A stretch of DNA of 64,000 bases, from positions 62,001 to 126,000 of the forward strand of contig OY759981.1 in assembly GCA_963662895.1 (NCBI GenBank), read 5' to 3'. The position numbers and the translations under genes were made by a program. This stretch comes from GWE2-42-39 sp963662895 (GTDB lineage: Bacteria > Bacteroidota > Bacteroidia > Bacteroidales > Prolixibacteraceae). The notes beneath the pieces are model-generated. The model was not told where the DNA came from, searched no databases, and saw only the letters and a list, made by a program, of their open reading frames with translations. How positions within the stretch are numbered: position 1 is the first letter of the stretch; every line of letters begins with the position of its first letter. Below, piece after piece: positions 9,824-19,098 of this stretch.

Positions 9824-11155
9824 ATGAGAACATATAGAATATTGTTTTCTTTACACCTTTTTATAATCCCCTTAATAGGTCATTCTTTAAATTTTGGGGA
9901 TACCTTAAGATTCGATTTTGGGAATGGCCCGCTTGAAAAAAATTTCATACAAGTGAATGCCAGTGATGTTTATTCGGCAGAACGTTCCTATGGCATAATT
10001 CCGTATGGGGAAGTTGAAGCGGGGCAAATTGCCGGTAATAATATTCTGACAGACGATTATCTTATAAGCGCCCGTCCGTTTTATTTTACAGTGAAAGTAC
10101 CGGAAGGCCGTTATAAAATAACGATAACATTCGGAAATCCGGATGGAGGTTCGGTAACAACTGTTAAAGCCGAATCGCGCCGTTTAATGCTGGAGAACGT
10201 TAAACCCGGCCCAAAAGGAGTACTTACGAAAACCATCGTTGTGGATGTCCGTTCCCCAAAGATAAACGATACCCTGTCTATCCGCAGGAAACCCCGCGAA
10301 ATGGCTTACAAAAACTGGGATGATCAACTGACCCTCGGGTTTAACGGGACAAAACCTTGCGTATCATCAATACAAATTGAAAGTGCCAATGATTTACCGG
10401 TAATTTTCCTGGCTGGAAATTCAACGGTTGTCGATCAGGAGAATGAGCCATGGGCATCGTGGGGACAAATGTTCCCGCGCTTTTTAAAACCTGAAATTGT
10501 GGTGGCAAATTACGCCGAATCGGGAGAAACACTGAAAGCTTTCCGGCGTGAGAACCGCCTGGAAAAAGTACTTAGCCTGATGAAACCCGGAGATTACCTG
10601 TTCGTGGAATTTGCCCATAACGACCAAAAACCGGGAGGCAACCATGTGGATCCTTTTACCTCCTATCAGGACGAGTTGCGTTATTTTATTAAATCGGCAA
10701 GGGAAAAGGGAGCCCTGACTGTTTTAGTTACTTCTACCAACAGAAGAAAGTTCGATAAAAAAGGTAAAATTGAAAATACCCTGGAAGAATATCCCGAAGC
10801 AATGCGTCAGTTGGCAAAGCAGGAAAATGTTCCGCTGATCGACCTGAACCGGATGAGCAAGGATTTTTTTGAAAGCCTGGGCCCATTGAACTCAAAAAAG
10901 GCTTTTGTTCATTACCCTGCAAATACGTTCCCCGGACAGGATAAGCCCCTGGCTGACAATACGCATTTTAACACTTACGGGGCTTATGAACTGGCTAAAT
11001 GCGTTGTCCATGGAATAATCGAACAGAAAATTGGCTTGGCGAAATATATTGTTGACGACTGGAAGAAATTTGACCCGAAACATCCTGATGACTGGCAACA
11101 TTTTTTCTGCCCCGGCAGTCCTTCTGTTAATTCTTTAAAGCCTGATGGGAACTAA
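9824..11155 (+). CDS. Rhamnogalacturonan acetylesterase (SGNH hydrolase)
   Basis: This enzyme is predicted to remove acetyl groups from the rhamnogalacturonan backbone. After a signal peptide there is an N-terminal beta-sandwich of about 160 residues (LRFDFGNGPLEKNF..., RPFYFTVKVPEGRYKITI), as in YesT/RGAE-like two-domain esterases. The SGNH hydrolase domain follows. Block I is FLAGNSTVVD with nucleophile S200, block III-like residues are FVEFAHNDQKPG, and block V is DNTHFN with D378 and H381. All catalytic residues are visible and the 443-residue length fits the family. It lies between the GH2 and GH106 genes, consistent with one pectin-degrading operon. Confidence 0.9.
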   Translation: MRTYRILFSLHLFIIPLIGHSLNFGDTLRFDFGNGPLEKNFIQVNASDVYSAERSYGIIPYGEVEAGQIAGNNILTDDYLISARPFYFTVKVPEGRYKITITFGNPDGGSVTTVKAESRRLMLENVKPGPKGVLTKTIVVDVRSPKINDTLSIRRKPREMAYKNWDDQLTLGFNGTKPCVSSIQIESANDLPVIFLAGNSTVVDQENEPWASWGQMFPRFLKPEIVVANYAESGETLKAFRRENRLEKVLSLMKPGDYLFVEFAHNDQKPGGNHVDPFTSYQDELRYFIKSAREKGALTVLVTSTNRRKFDKKGKIENTLEEYPEAMRQLAKQENVPLIDLNRMSKDFFESLGPLNSKKAFVHYPANTFPGQDKPLADNTHFNTYGAYELAKCVVHGIIEQKIGLAKYIVDDWKKFDPKHPDDWQHFFCPGSPSVNSLKPDGN

Positions 11156-11171
11156 TAAATTATGAAGGATT

Positions 11172-11255
11172 TACGATTTAATTCCTAATTTTGAAGATTA
11201 TGGTCCGGGGGCTTTTTTATCGGCCGTAAGCGAAATTTATAAATTGGCCCAATAA
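11172..11255 (+). pseudogene. Remnant of a GH105 C-terminus (27 codons)
   Basis: Reading from 11172 gives YDLIPNFEDYGPGAFLSAVS then EIYKLAQ and a stop. This matches the C-terminus of the intact GH105 gene at 17751-18908 (YDLVPNFEDYGLGAFLLAGS, then EVYKLGG). Nothing else of the gene remains: the preceding bases are the tail of the acetylesterase and a short junction. It records a second GH105 gene that was deleted at this position, or a partial duplication. Confidence 0.8.
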
Positions 11256-11295
11256 GCTATCCCCCCAATGGCCTGGCACATAAAATCCGTAAAAA

Positions 11296-14139
11296 ATGAA
11301 ACGAAAACCAATCTTGATGCCCGTTAAGCTGTTCCTGCTGTTATTTCTGATAACCGGGATGAATGCCTGTCAAAAACCACAACCGGTCAACTGGCCTGCC
11401 GTAACCAACCAAACCCAACCGTGGACACGCTGGTGGTGGCACGGAAGTGCAGTAACTACGGAAGGATTAACAACGAATATGGAACAGTTAAAAGAGGCCG
11501 GTTTCGGAGGCCTGGAAATTACCCCCATCTATGGTGTAAAAGGATACGAAAGCCAATCGCTCAGCTTCGAATCGCCGGAATGGATGAAGGCCTTTGAATA
11601 TACCCTGAAAGAAGGCCGCAGGCTTGGCCTGGGTATCGACCTGGCAAATGCTTCGGGCTGGCCTTTTGGTGCAAACTGGGTTCAGGCCGGTGATGCCTGC
11701 AAAAATGTTCAGTACAAACAATATTCCCTGAAAACGGGAGAAAGGCTGAAAGAAAAAATTGAATTCATTCAGGAACCAATGGTGCGTGCAGTAGGACATC
11801 ATGTCGATATTTCCGAAGTGAAACTCCCGGTAAGTAGCAACACTAATTTACAGGAACTGGCTTTGGATCAGATTCGTTTCAAAAAGCCACTTCCGTTGCA
11901 GGCTTTGATGGCTTACAGTGATAAAGGGGAAACCATTGATTTAACCGGGAAAGTAAACAGCGAGGGAATGCTGGACTGGACCGCACCGGACGGAAACTGG
12001 ACTTTATATGCCGTGTTTCAGGGCTGGCATGGTAAAATGGTGGAACGTGCCGGCAAAGGCGGCGAAGGAAACGTGATCGACCACTTTTCGAAAAAAGCCA
12101 TTCACAATTTCCTTTCTGTTTTTGATGAAGGGGCAAAAAATATGGACATGACCGGGCTTCGTGCTTTCTTTAATGATTCGTACGAGGTAGATGACGCACA
12201 GGGAGAATCCGACTGGACACCTTTGCTTCTTGATGAATTTAAAGCCCGCCGTGGTTATGACCTGAAACAATATTTACCGGCCTTATTCGGCAACGATTCT
12301 GAAGAAATAAACAACCGTGTTTTGTGCGATTTCCGTGAGACTATTTCAGATTTGCTGCTCGATAACTTTACTAAAGAATGGGCTGACTGGGCAAAGTCGC
12401 ACCAGGCCGTTATCCGTAACCAGGCACACGGTTCGCCAGCTAACATTCTGGACTTGTATGAAGCCAGCGACATACCGGAAACAGAAGGGACTAATCCAAT
12501 GCGCATAAAAATGGCGACTTCTGCCGGACATGTATCCGGCAAACCTTTGATTGCCTGCGAAGCCGCCACCTGGCTTGACGAACATTTCCTGGCTACCCTT
12601 TCCGCAGCAAAACAAAACTTCGACCGCTACCTGGCTAATGGTGTGAATCACATTGTTTACCACGGAACGCCGTATTCACCAGCCGATGAAAAATGGCCGG
12701 GCTGGTTATTTTATGCTGCGGTTCATTTTGCTCCGACCAATTCCTGGTGGGACGACCTGAAGGCAGTAAACGAATACGTGACCCGGTGCCAGTCGTTTAT
12801 GCAAAATTCTGTTCCTGATAACGACATTTTATTGTATTTCCCTATCTACGATACATGGTCGGAAAAAGGACGCAGCATATTACCCCACTTCGGGGGATCG
12901 AAAGAGGAACTGACCAAAGAGTTGAGCGAAATGCTGCTTAGCAAAGGTTATACGTTCGATTATATTTCTGACCGGCAAATAAAAAAATTACAGGCCGACG
13001 GAAATCAAATCAAATCAGAAGGCGCTTCATACAAAACAATACTGGTTCCGAAATGCAAATACATTCCCCTGGAAACCATGCAAAAACTGGCTAAACTGGC
13101 CAATGCCGGTGCAACTGTTATTTTTCAGGATGATCTGCCTGCCGGTGTGCCTGGCCTGGCTGATCTAAAAAACCGTCAGCAGGCCTACCAAACGCTGATT
13201 CAGTCATTTCAATTTACTGCCGATGGCAAATGTAAACAAGCAAAAGGGCAATTGCTGAAAGGAAACGACGTAGAAAAAATGATAACCACAGCCGGCGTTA
13301 CTCCGGAAGAAATGGCCGGACCTGGATTGTGGTTTAACCGGGTAACCCGTACCGAAGGAACATGTTACTTTATCAGTAACTGGAGTGGACAAAAAATCGA
13401 CCAGTGGATAACCGTGAATTCTTCAGGCAAACAAGCCGTGTGGTTCAACCCGATGAACGGAAAAATTGGCAAGGCACAGACAAAAAAGTCAGGCAACGGG
13501 CAGTCTGAAATTTATTTGCAACTGGAAGCCGGCGAAACACTTATTCTGCAATGGTATCCGTATAAATCATCGATTAATGATTATCCGCTTTGGACAATTC
13601 CTGATGAAAAAACAGCATTAAGCGGTGAATGGACCGTCAGCTTTTTAAAAGGAGGTCCAACTATTCCGGCCTCATATAAAACTTCGGAACTGAAATCATG
13701 GACAGAAAAATCGGATGAACTGAAGAAATTTTCAGGTACAGCCAGTTACCAAATCTCATTTAAGAAACCTGCGGATAACGCCCCGGCGTATCAACTGGAT
13801 TTAGGCAAAGTAGCTGTTTCTGCAACTGTTTTTCTAAACGGTGAAAACGCAGGAACACTGGTTGGCCCGGTTTATCAACTGGTTATCGATTCTTCATTAC
13901 TGAAGGGAAACAACGAACTGGAAGTCCGTGTTTCGAATCGGATGGCAAACCGGGTTATCGACATGGATAAAAACGGCGAAAACTATAAGAAATTCTACAA
14001 TATCAATTTTGCTGCCCATGAACGGAAAAACAGGGGAAACGAAGGCCTGTTCACGGCTGCCGGCTGGGAGCCGCTGGAATCGGGACTGATGGGACCTGTT
14101 TATTTTTCACCGGTGGAGAGAATGAAGGGCAGAGAATAG
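11296..14139 (+). CDS. GH106 alpha-L-rhamnosidase, lipoprotein
   Basis: This enzyme is predicted to cleave alpha-linked L-rhamnose from pectic rhamnogalacturonan. The start is a lipoprotein signal (ITGMNAC, Cys25). The GH106 signature then appears: PWTRWWWHGSAVTTEGLTTN, GFGGLEITPIYGVKGYE, GIDLANASGWPFG, later CEAATWLDEHFLATLSAAKQ and GVNHIVYHGTPYSP. The C-terminal 200 residues form a beta-sandwich (LDLGKVAVSATVFLNGENAG, NELEVRVSNRMANRVI) like the sugar-binding domain of GH2. The 947-residue length is slightly short for the family but complete at both ends. Confidence 0.92.
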   Translation: MKRKPILMPVKLFLLLFLITGMNACQKPQPVNWPAVTNQTQPWTRWWWHGSAVTTEGLTTNMEQLKEAGFGGLEITPIYGVKGYESQSLSFESPEWMKAFEYTLKEGRRLGLGIDLANASGWPFGANWVQAGDACKNVQYKQYSLKTGERLKEKIEFIQEPMVRAVGHHVDISEVKLPVSSNTNLQELALDQIRFKKPLPLQALMAYSDKGETIDLTGKVNSEGMLDWTAPDGNWTLYAVFQGWHGKMVERAGKGGEGNVIDHFSKKAIHNFLSVFDEGAKNMDMTGLRAFFNDSYEVDDAQGESDWTPLLLDEFKARRGYDLKQYLPALFGNDSEEINNRVLCDFRETISDLLLDNFTKEWADWAKSHQAVIRNQAHGSPANILDLYEASDIPETEGTNPMRIKMATSAGHVSGKPLIACEAATWLDEHFLATLSAAKQNFDRYLANGVNHIVYHGTPYSPADEKWPGWLFYAAVHFAPTNSWWDDLKAVNEYVTRCQSFMQNSVPDNDILLYFPIYDTWSEKGRSILPHFGGSKEELTKELSEMLLSKGYTFDYISDRQIKKLQADGNQIKSEGASYKTILVPKCKYIPLETMQKLAKLANAGATVIFQDDLPAGVPGLADLKNRQQAYQTLIQSFQFTADGKCKQAKGQLLKGNDVEKMITTAGVTPEEMAGPGLWFNRVTRTEGTCYFISNWSGQKIDQWITVNSSGKQAVWFNPMNGKIGKAQTKKSGNGQSEIYLQLEAGETLILQWYPYKSSINDYPLWTIPDEKTALSGEWTVSFLKGGPTIPASYKTSELKSWTEKSDELKKFSGTASYQISFKKPADNAPAYQLDLGKVAVSATVFLNGENAGTLVGPVYQLVIDSSLLKGNNELEVRVSNRMANRVIDMDKNGENYKKFYNINFAAHERKNRGNEGLFTAAGWEPLESGLMGPVYFSPVERMKGRE

Positions 14140-14233
14140 AGGGGGCCTCTGATATACTGTCGTTAGCGTCCTTTGTAAGAGCCGAAATAGTGTAAGAGAT
14201 AAAAAAAACAGTGTTGCTTTTAACCATAAAACA
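14140..14233. other. Short spacer before the 772-residue glycosidase gene
   Basis: This 94-bp gap contains a weak palindrome (AGAGGGGGCCTCT) just after the rhamnosidase stop. There is no recognisable promoter. Confidence 0.3.
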
Positions 14234-16552
14234 ATGAGTAAAACGAAGTTGAATGTTAACGAATTGGAAATTGTTCTTTATAAACAAAATCAGTATTGTC
14301 CGGTTAAATTATTTATTTTGAAAAAGATTCTTTCGCTTCATTACATTACGCTCAGAATGACAACAAGTCATGTATTCTGCGGGCTATTGGGAGGAGTGAG
14401 GAATCTGTTCAATTTTAACCGGACAATATTGATACTTCTTTTTGCGGCGAGCCTGGCTGGTTGTCATTCAACCGGAAGGAAAATGCCAATCGACCGTCAT
14501 GCATTGGTTACACGCAACAATGTGCTGGTTGAAGGATTTGATTCGCTGGCCTCGCTTTCAGTCGGAAACGGCGAGTTTGCTTTCACAACCGACCTGACAG
14601 GCCTGCAAACGTTTTATGCTGAATATGAAAATGGAGTGCCGTTGGGAACCCAGTCGAACTGGGGCTGGCATACCGACCCGAATACCGGACATTTCGACCG
14701 CTCGGAAACATTGAAATACTGGGACGTACAAGGCCGTAAAGTTCCGTTCCGGCACCAGATAAATGATAATCCACGGGCAAAAGCAGCATGCGACTATTTC
14801 CGGGCCAATCCGCACCGTCTGCACCTGGGTATGATCGGACTGGTTTTGACCAGGGCAGATGGCACCAAAGCTAAACTAAACGACATTAAAAATGCACATC
14901 ACCGGCTGGATATGTGGACAGGAAAAATCAGCAGTGAATTTAAGTTTGAGGGTGAACCTGTCCGGGTAGAAGTGTATTGTCATCAGAAAAAAGACCTGGT
15001 TTCAGCAAAAATTGAATCGCCACTGATTGCTGAAGGAAGACTTTCCGTACAATGGAAATTCCCGGCTGCCGTTGCCCAACACTGTCATTCGGGCTGTGAC
15101 TTCAATTCTCCGGGCAAACATCAGTCGGTATTAACACCGGTTTCAGAAAACAAAGTGCTGATCAACCGCCGGCTGGATGATGATCATTACCAGGTTGCGA
15201 TTGAATGGAAAGGCAATGCTTCAATTGAAAAAACAGACGAACATCAGTATGTACTTCAGCAAAAAAACAGGGCAGACATAGAATTTAGCTGCTTGTTCGC
15301 CCCTGAAATCAGCGATTTGGACTTACCTAGTTTTGAAGAGACCAAAGCCGAAAACCAACAGACATGGGCCGGGTTCTGGCAAAACGGAGGGGTAGTCGAT
15401 TTTTCGGAATGTACCGATCCCCGGGCAAAAGAGTTGGAACGCCGTACCGTGTTATCCCAGTACCTTACGAAAATTCAAAGTTCAGGTTCTCTGCCGCCAC
15501 AGGAAACAGGCTTAACCTATAACAGTTGGTTCGGCAAATATCACATGGAAATGCACTGGTGGCATATTGCCCATTTTGCACAATGGCAGCGGCCTCAACT
15601 CGTGGAAAAGCAGCTTGAGTATTATTTCAAAATGTACAAAAATGCCCGGCAAACGGCAATTGACCAGGGATACAAAGGCGTGCGCTGGCAAAAAATGCAG
15701 GGCCCTGATGAAGAGAACAGTCCGTCGTCGGTAGGCTCTTACCTGATTTGGCAGCAGCCTCATATTATCTGGCTGGCCGAAGAGATGTACCGGCAGGATC
15801 CGTCGATAGAAACATTGAACAAATACAAAGACCTTGTTTTTGCTACGGCCGTTTTTATGGGTGACTTCCCGGTGTGGAACAAAGAGAAGAAACAATACGA
15901 CCTGGCGCCGCCGTTGATCCCGGCTCAGGAGCACTGGCCATGCGCAACCACGACCAATCCGCCGTTTGAACTGGCTTACTGGTATTGGGGACTTACCACT
16001 GCTCAGAAATGGAAAGAACGCCTTAACCTGCCGAAAGATGAAAAATGGGAAGATGTCCGTCTAAAGCTGGCTGCACCCGATCAGGCCAATGGCGTTTACC
16101 TGGGCGTTCAGGGAGCTGTTGATTCGTATACCAACCCTGAACTGATGCGGGATCACCCTGTTGTTCTTGGCGCCTACGGCATTCTACCGGCATGGGACAA
16201 AATTGACCCGGAAGTGATGCGTAGAACCATGCACGTGATTGCTGAACGCTGGGACTGGCCATCCACCTGGGGCTGGGATTACCCGATGGCTGCCATGTCG
16301 GCCACGCGGCTGGGAGAACCGGAAATGGCGCTTGAATTTTTGCTGAAGGATGTTCAGAAAAACACCTGTCTGAAAAACGGACATAATTATCAAAGCGAAC
16401 GCCTGCGGATTTATCTGCCCGGCAATGGCGGATTTCTAACCGCTATCGGGATGATGTGCGCCGGATGGGATGGTTGTGAAACTGAAAATCCGGGCTTTCC
16501 GAAAAATGGAAAATGGAACGTAAAATGGGAAAGGATTTCAAAAGTATTTTAA
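14234..16552 (+). CDS. Putative six-hairpin glycosidase-like lipoprotein, activity unknown
   Basis: I do not recognise a characterised family. The protein begins its conserved part at DRHALVTRNNVLVEGFDSLASLSVGNGEFAFTTD (in two overlapping halves), a style of N-terminus seen in secreted (alpha/alpha)6-barrel glycosidase-like proteins of Bacteroidota. Later helical segments such as YNSWFGKYHMEMHWWHIAHF and MQGPDEENSPSSV support a six-hairpin fold. The lipobox LAGC is at residue 77 counting from the ATG at 14234, far too deep for a normal signal peptide; from the ATG at 14357 it would be residue 36. The whole 5' part is overlaid by an inverted-repeat element (14294-14428), so the start is uncertain and 14357 may be correct. 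By context it acts on a rhamnogalacturonan fragment. Confidence 0.75.
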   Translation: MSKTKLNVNELEIVLYKQNQYCPVKLFILKKILSLHYITLRMTTSHVFCGLLGGVRNLFNFNRTILILLFAASLAGCHSTGRKMPIDRHALVTRNNVLVEGFDSLASLSVGNGEFAFTTDLTGLQTFYAEYENGVPLGTQSNWGWHTDPNTGHFDRSETLKYWDVQGRKVPFRHQINDNPRAKAACDYFRANPHRLHLGMIGLVLTRADGTKAKLNDIKNAHHRLDMWTGKISSEFKFEGEPVRVEVYCHQKKDLVSAKIESPLIAEGRLSVQWKFPAAVAQHCHSGCDFNSPGKHQSVLTPVSENKVLINRRLDDDHYQVAIEWKGNASIEKTDEHQYVLQQKNRADIEFSCLFAPEISDLDLPSFEETKAENQQTWAGFWQNGGVVDFSECTDPRAKELERRTVLSQYLTKIQSSGSLPPQETGLTYNSWFGKYHMEMHWWHIAHFAQWQRPQLVEKQLEYYFKMYKNARQTAIDQGYKGVRWQKMQGPDEENSPSSVGSYLIWQQPHIIWLAEEMYRQDPSIETLNKYKDLVFATAVFMGDFPVWNKEKKQYDLAPPLIPAQEHWPCATTTNPPFELAYWYWGLTTAQKWKERLNLPKDEKWEDVRLKLAAPDQANGVYLGVQGAVDSYTNPELMRDHPVVLGAYGILPAWDKIDPEVMRRTMHVIAERWDWPSTWGWDYPMAAMSATRLGEPEMALEFLLKDVQKNTCLKNGHNYQSERLRIYLPGNGGFLTAIGMMCAGWDGCETENPGFPKNGKWNVKWERISKVF
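14294..14428. repeat. Inverted-repeat element inside the 5' end of a glycosidase gene
   Basis: Perfect 15-bp inverted repeats (TATTGTCCGGTTAAA at 14294-14308, its complement at 14414-14428) bound a 135-bp segment. The interior holds the common bacterial intergenic repeat phrase GATTCTTTCGCTTCATTACA. The right arm encodes the start of the hydrophobic signal segment of the following gene. No target-site duplication is evident. Confidence 0.6.
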
Positions 16553-16621
16553 GCCCTTCCATGGGGCAAAATTTTCATCAGTAAAAGATTATTATTCTTT
16601 CCTGAACGAAATAAAAACGAT

Positions 16622-17713
16622 ATGCAGACACGAAGGAATTTTATCCGGCAAACACTGGTTACAGGAGGCGCGTTATTGGTTTCCGGCACTGGCTGTGGGG
16701 CTGCTTTTAAAAGCCAATACAACGAAAAAGATATTTCAGCTTTTGCCAAACGGTTAAAACCGTTTGGGCGGATCCTGGAACTGGAGGGTTATTATGTATG
16801 GGGTTGCAGCCCGATTGTTGGCCCGGACGGGAAATTTCATGTTTTCTTTTCGCGCTGGGATGCAAAAAAAGGAATGGGCGGCTGGATCAACTGTTCGGAA
16901 ATCGCACATGCAGTTGCCTCAAAAGCAGAAGGACCTTATACTGATATTGAAACGATCCTGGCTCCGCGCGGCGGAGGTTCCTGGGATGGTACCACCTGCC
17001 ACAACCCACATATTCAGTTGGTCGATGGCAAATACTGTTTATTTTATATGGGCAATTCAAACAGGCGCACGAACACCAAACGCATTGGTCTGGCTACATC
17101 TGCCTCATTGTACGGCCCCTGGCAACGACCAGACCAGCCTTTGCTGGAAGCCGGTCCCCAAGGGGCATGGGACGATCATTGTACATCCAACCCATCGTTC
17201 CTGAAACATCCAAACGGACAATACTGGCTGTATTATAAATCGTGGAATACCGAAGAATACGAGCATCCGGTAAATCCGGCCATCCGTGGAAACCGCAAAT
17301 ACGGGCTGGCTATTGCCGATCAATTGGAAGGCCCATATATAAAGTATAGCGGGAACCCAATTATCGACTACTCGAAATTCGGGAACAACCGGCAACTGGA
17401 AGACGGAAATGTATTTACAGAGAATGGAAAATTCTACATGCTCGCCCGCGACATGGGACGTTTCGATCATGAAGTGGGGATTATTCTCGAATCGAAAGAC
17501 GGTATCCACTGGTCGGAACCCAAAATCAGCTATTTCGGGGTTGCGCACTATGTGCAGCAACCACCGGCGCCACCCAACCTGAGCAAATACGGACGTTTCG
17601 AACGCCCGCAGGTACTGATGCAAAACGGGAAACCAACCCACCTGTTTGTTACATCGCAGGGGGGAAAGTACATGACTTCATCGCCCTTTGTGTTTAAAAT
17701 AAAGAGGAGTTAA
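16622..17713 (+). CDS. GH43-like five-bladed beta-propeller glycosidase, Tat-type lipoprotein
   Basis: The protein looks like a member of the GH43/GH32/GH117-type five-bladed propeller superfamily. Repeats of the pattern G-K-F-H-V-F-F-S-R-W and GKYCLFYMGNSNRRT-type blades recur, with a candidate catalytic Asp/Glu region at QLEDGNVFTENGKFYMLARD. The N-terminus has a twin-arginine motif (TRRNFIRQ) and a lipobox ending at Cys25 (VSGTGC), suggesting Tat export and lipidation. The exact family and substrate are not certain. It lies 69 bp after the previous gene and 37 bp before GH105, inside the rhamnogalacturonan locus. Confidence 0.8.
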   Translation: MQTRRNFIRQTLVTGGALLVSGTGCGAAFKSQYNEKDISAFAKRLKPFGRILELEGYYVWGCSPIVGPDGKFHVFFSRWDAKKGMGGWINCSEIAHAVASKAEGPYTDIETILAPRGGGSWDGTTCHNPHIQLVDGKYCLFYMGNSNRRTNTKRIGLATSASLYGPWQRPDQPLLEAGPQGAWDDHCTSNPSFLKHPNGQYWLYYKSWNTEEYEHPVNPAIRGNRKYGLAIADQLEGPYIKYSGNPIIDYSKFGNNRQLEDGNVFTENGKFYMLARDMGRFDHEVGIILESKDGIHWSEPKISYFGVAHYVQQPPAPPNLSKYGRFERPQVLMQNGKPTHLFVTSQGGKYMTSSPFVFKIKRS

Positions 17714-17750
17714 CCTTACAACGAAAAAATAACTTTTAAAACCAATAAAT

Positions 17751-18908
17751 ATGAAAAATGTAAAATCTTTTTTAATGCTGTTGGCATTTGTCGCATATGT
17801 GGTTGGTGCCAGCGCTCAAAAAATTCCGTCGAAAAAGGAAGTGTTGGATAAGATGGAGCTTGCCAATGCCTATTATATGAATAAATGGCCTGATCCGGGC
17901 GCCGACATTGTGAAAGACAAAGTGCGCCCCAGCAATATATGGACACGGGCCACTTATTATGAAGGATTAATGGCATTATACCAGACAAAACCGGATAAAA
18001 AATTTCTGGATTATGCAATGAAATGGGGTGAAGCACACAACTGGGGATTGGCATATAAGAAAATTTCACGCGACGGTGATAATATGTGTTGCGGACAAAC
18101 GTACCTCGATTTGTACAAACTCGATCCCCGTCCGAAGCAGATGAAAGCCATCCGGGAAGCTGTTGACCACATGATTGCTTCCGATAAAATCGACGACTGG
18201 TGGTGGATTGACGCCCTCCAGATGGCTATGCCTGTTTTTGCCCGTTTAGGCGCAATTACCGGGGAAGAAAAATACTGGGACCGCCTGTACGAAATGTACA
18301 TGTATACAAAGACCAAACAGGGAGGGAAAGGCTTGTATAACCCGGAAGACCAGCTTTGGTGGCGCGATGCTGATTTCGTTCCGCCGTATAAAGAGCCCAA
18401 CGGAGAAGACTGTTACTGGTCGCGCGGCAACGGCTGGGTCATCGCGGCAATGGTACGTGTACTGGAACAGAATCCGCCAAAGGCAAAGCACAAAAAGGAA
18501 TATGCAAAAATGCTGAAGGCCATGTCCAAAGCATTGGTTAAAGTTCAGCGCGAAGACGGGTTCTGGAATGTCAGCCTCCACGACCCCACTAATTTTGGAG
18601 GGCCGGAAACTTCAGGAACTGCGTTTTTTGTATATGGAATGGCCTGGGGAATAAACAACGGGTATCTGAAAAAAGAAAAATACCTCGCCCCGGTATTGAA
18701 AGGATGGGACGCCCTGTGCGAAAAAGCGCTTCACCCGAATGGGTTCCTGGGATATGTGCAGGGAACCGGAAAAGAACCGGCCTCAAGCCAACCCGTCGGA
18801 TACGATTTAGTGCCCAATTTTGAAGATTATGGACTGGGGGCATTTCTTCTGGCCGGAAGCGAAGTGTACAAACTCGGAGGAATTGCTTCGTTGCACCCAA
18901 CAAACTGA
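17751..18908 (+). CDS. GH105 unsaturated rhamnogalacturonyl hydrolase
   Basis: This enzyme is expected to remove the unsaturated galacturonic acid that a rhamnogalacturonan lyase leaves on oligosaccharides. A signal peptide (MLLAFVAYVVGASAQ) is followed by an (alpha/alpha)6 barrel. The catalytic aspartate is D154 in the segment DDWWWIDALQMAMP; other family motifs are MCCGQTYLDLY, YWSRGNGWVIAAM, and ETSGTAFFVYGMAWGI. At 385 residues it is full length. Its C-terminal YDLVPNFEDYG segment is repeated as a remnant at 11172-11255. Confidence 0.93.
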   Translation: MKNVKSFLMLLAFVAYVVGASAQKIPSKKEVLDKMELANAYYMNKWPDPGADIVKDKVRPSNIWTRATYYEGLMALYQTKPDKKFLDYAMKWGEAHNWGLAYKKISRDGDNMCCGQTYLDLYKLDPRPKQMKAIREAVDHMIASDKIDDWWWIDALQMAMPVFARLGAITGEEKYWDRLYEMYMYTKTKQGGKGLYNPEDQLWWRDADFVPPYKEPNGEDCYWSRGNGWVIAAMVRVLEQNPPKAKHKKEYAKMLKAMSKALVKVQREDGFWNVSLHDPTNFGGPETSGTAFFVYGMAWGINNGYLKKEKYLAPVLKGWDALCEKALHPNGFLGYVQGTGKEPASSQPVGYDLVPNFEDYGLGAFLLAGSEVYKLGGIASLHPTN

Positions 18909-19098
18909 CAATAAGCATAGAACAGATTGCTTCGTCGTCATGCCTCCTCCTCGCATGGACGGTGGTGCCGGAAAAAACGAATATCCAATCATAAATATTC
19001 AATAACCAATATCCAAAAAAAAAGAGCAGGAGATGAGAAAGGGAGGGGAACAAAAATCCCGGAGGGATGCAATATGTAATTGAAAACAGACAGTTCTC
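18909..19098. repeat. Fragments of genome repeats
   Basis: The spacer between GH105 and miaA holds one arm of the element seen whole at 32402-32565 (AACAGATTGCTTCGTCGTCA, near 18921). It also holds a copy of the phrase AATCCCGGAGGGATG near 19054-19068, which recurs near 23440. No gene is seen. Confidence 0.5.
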
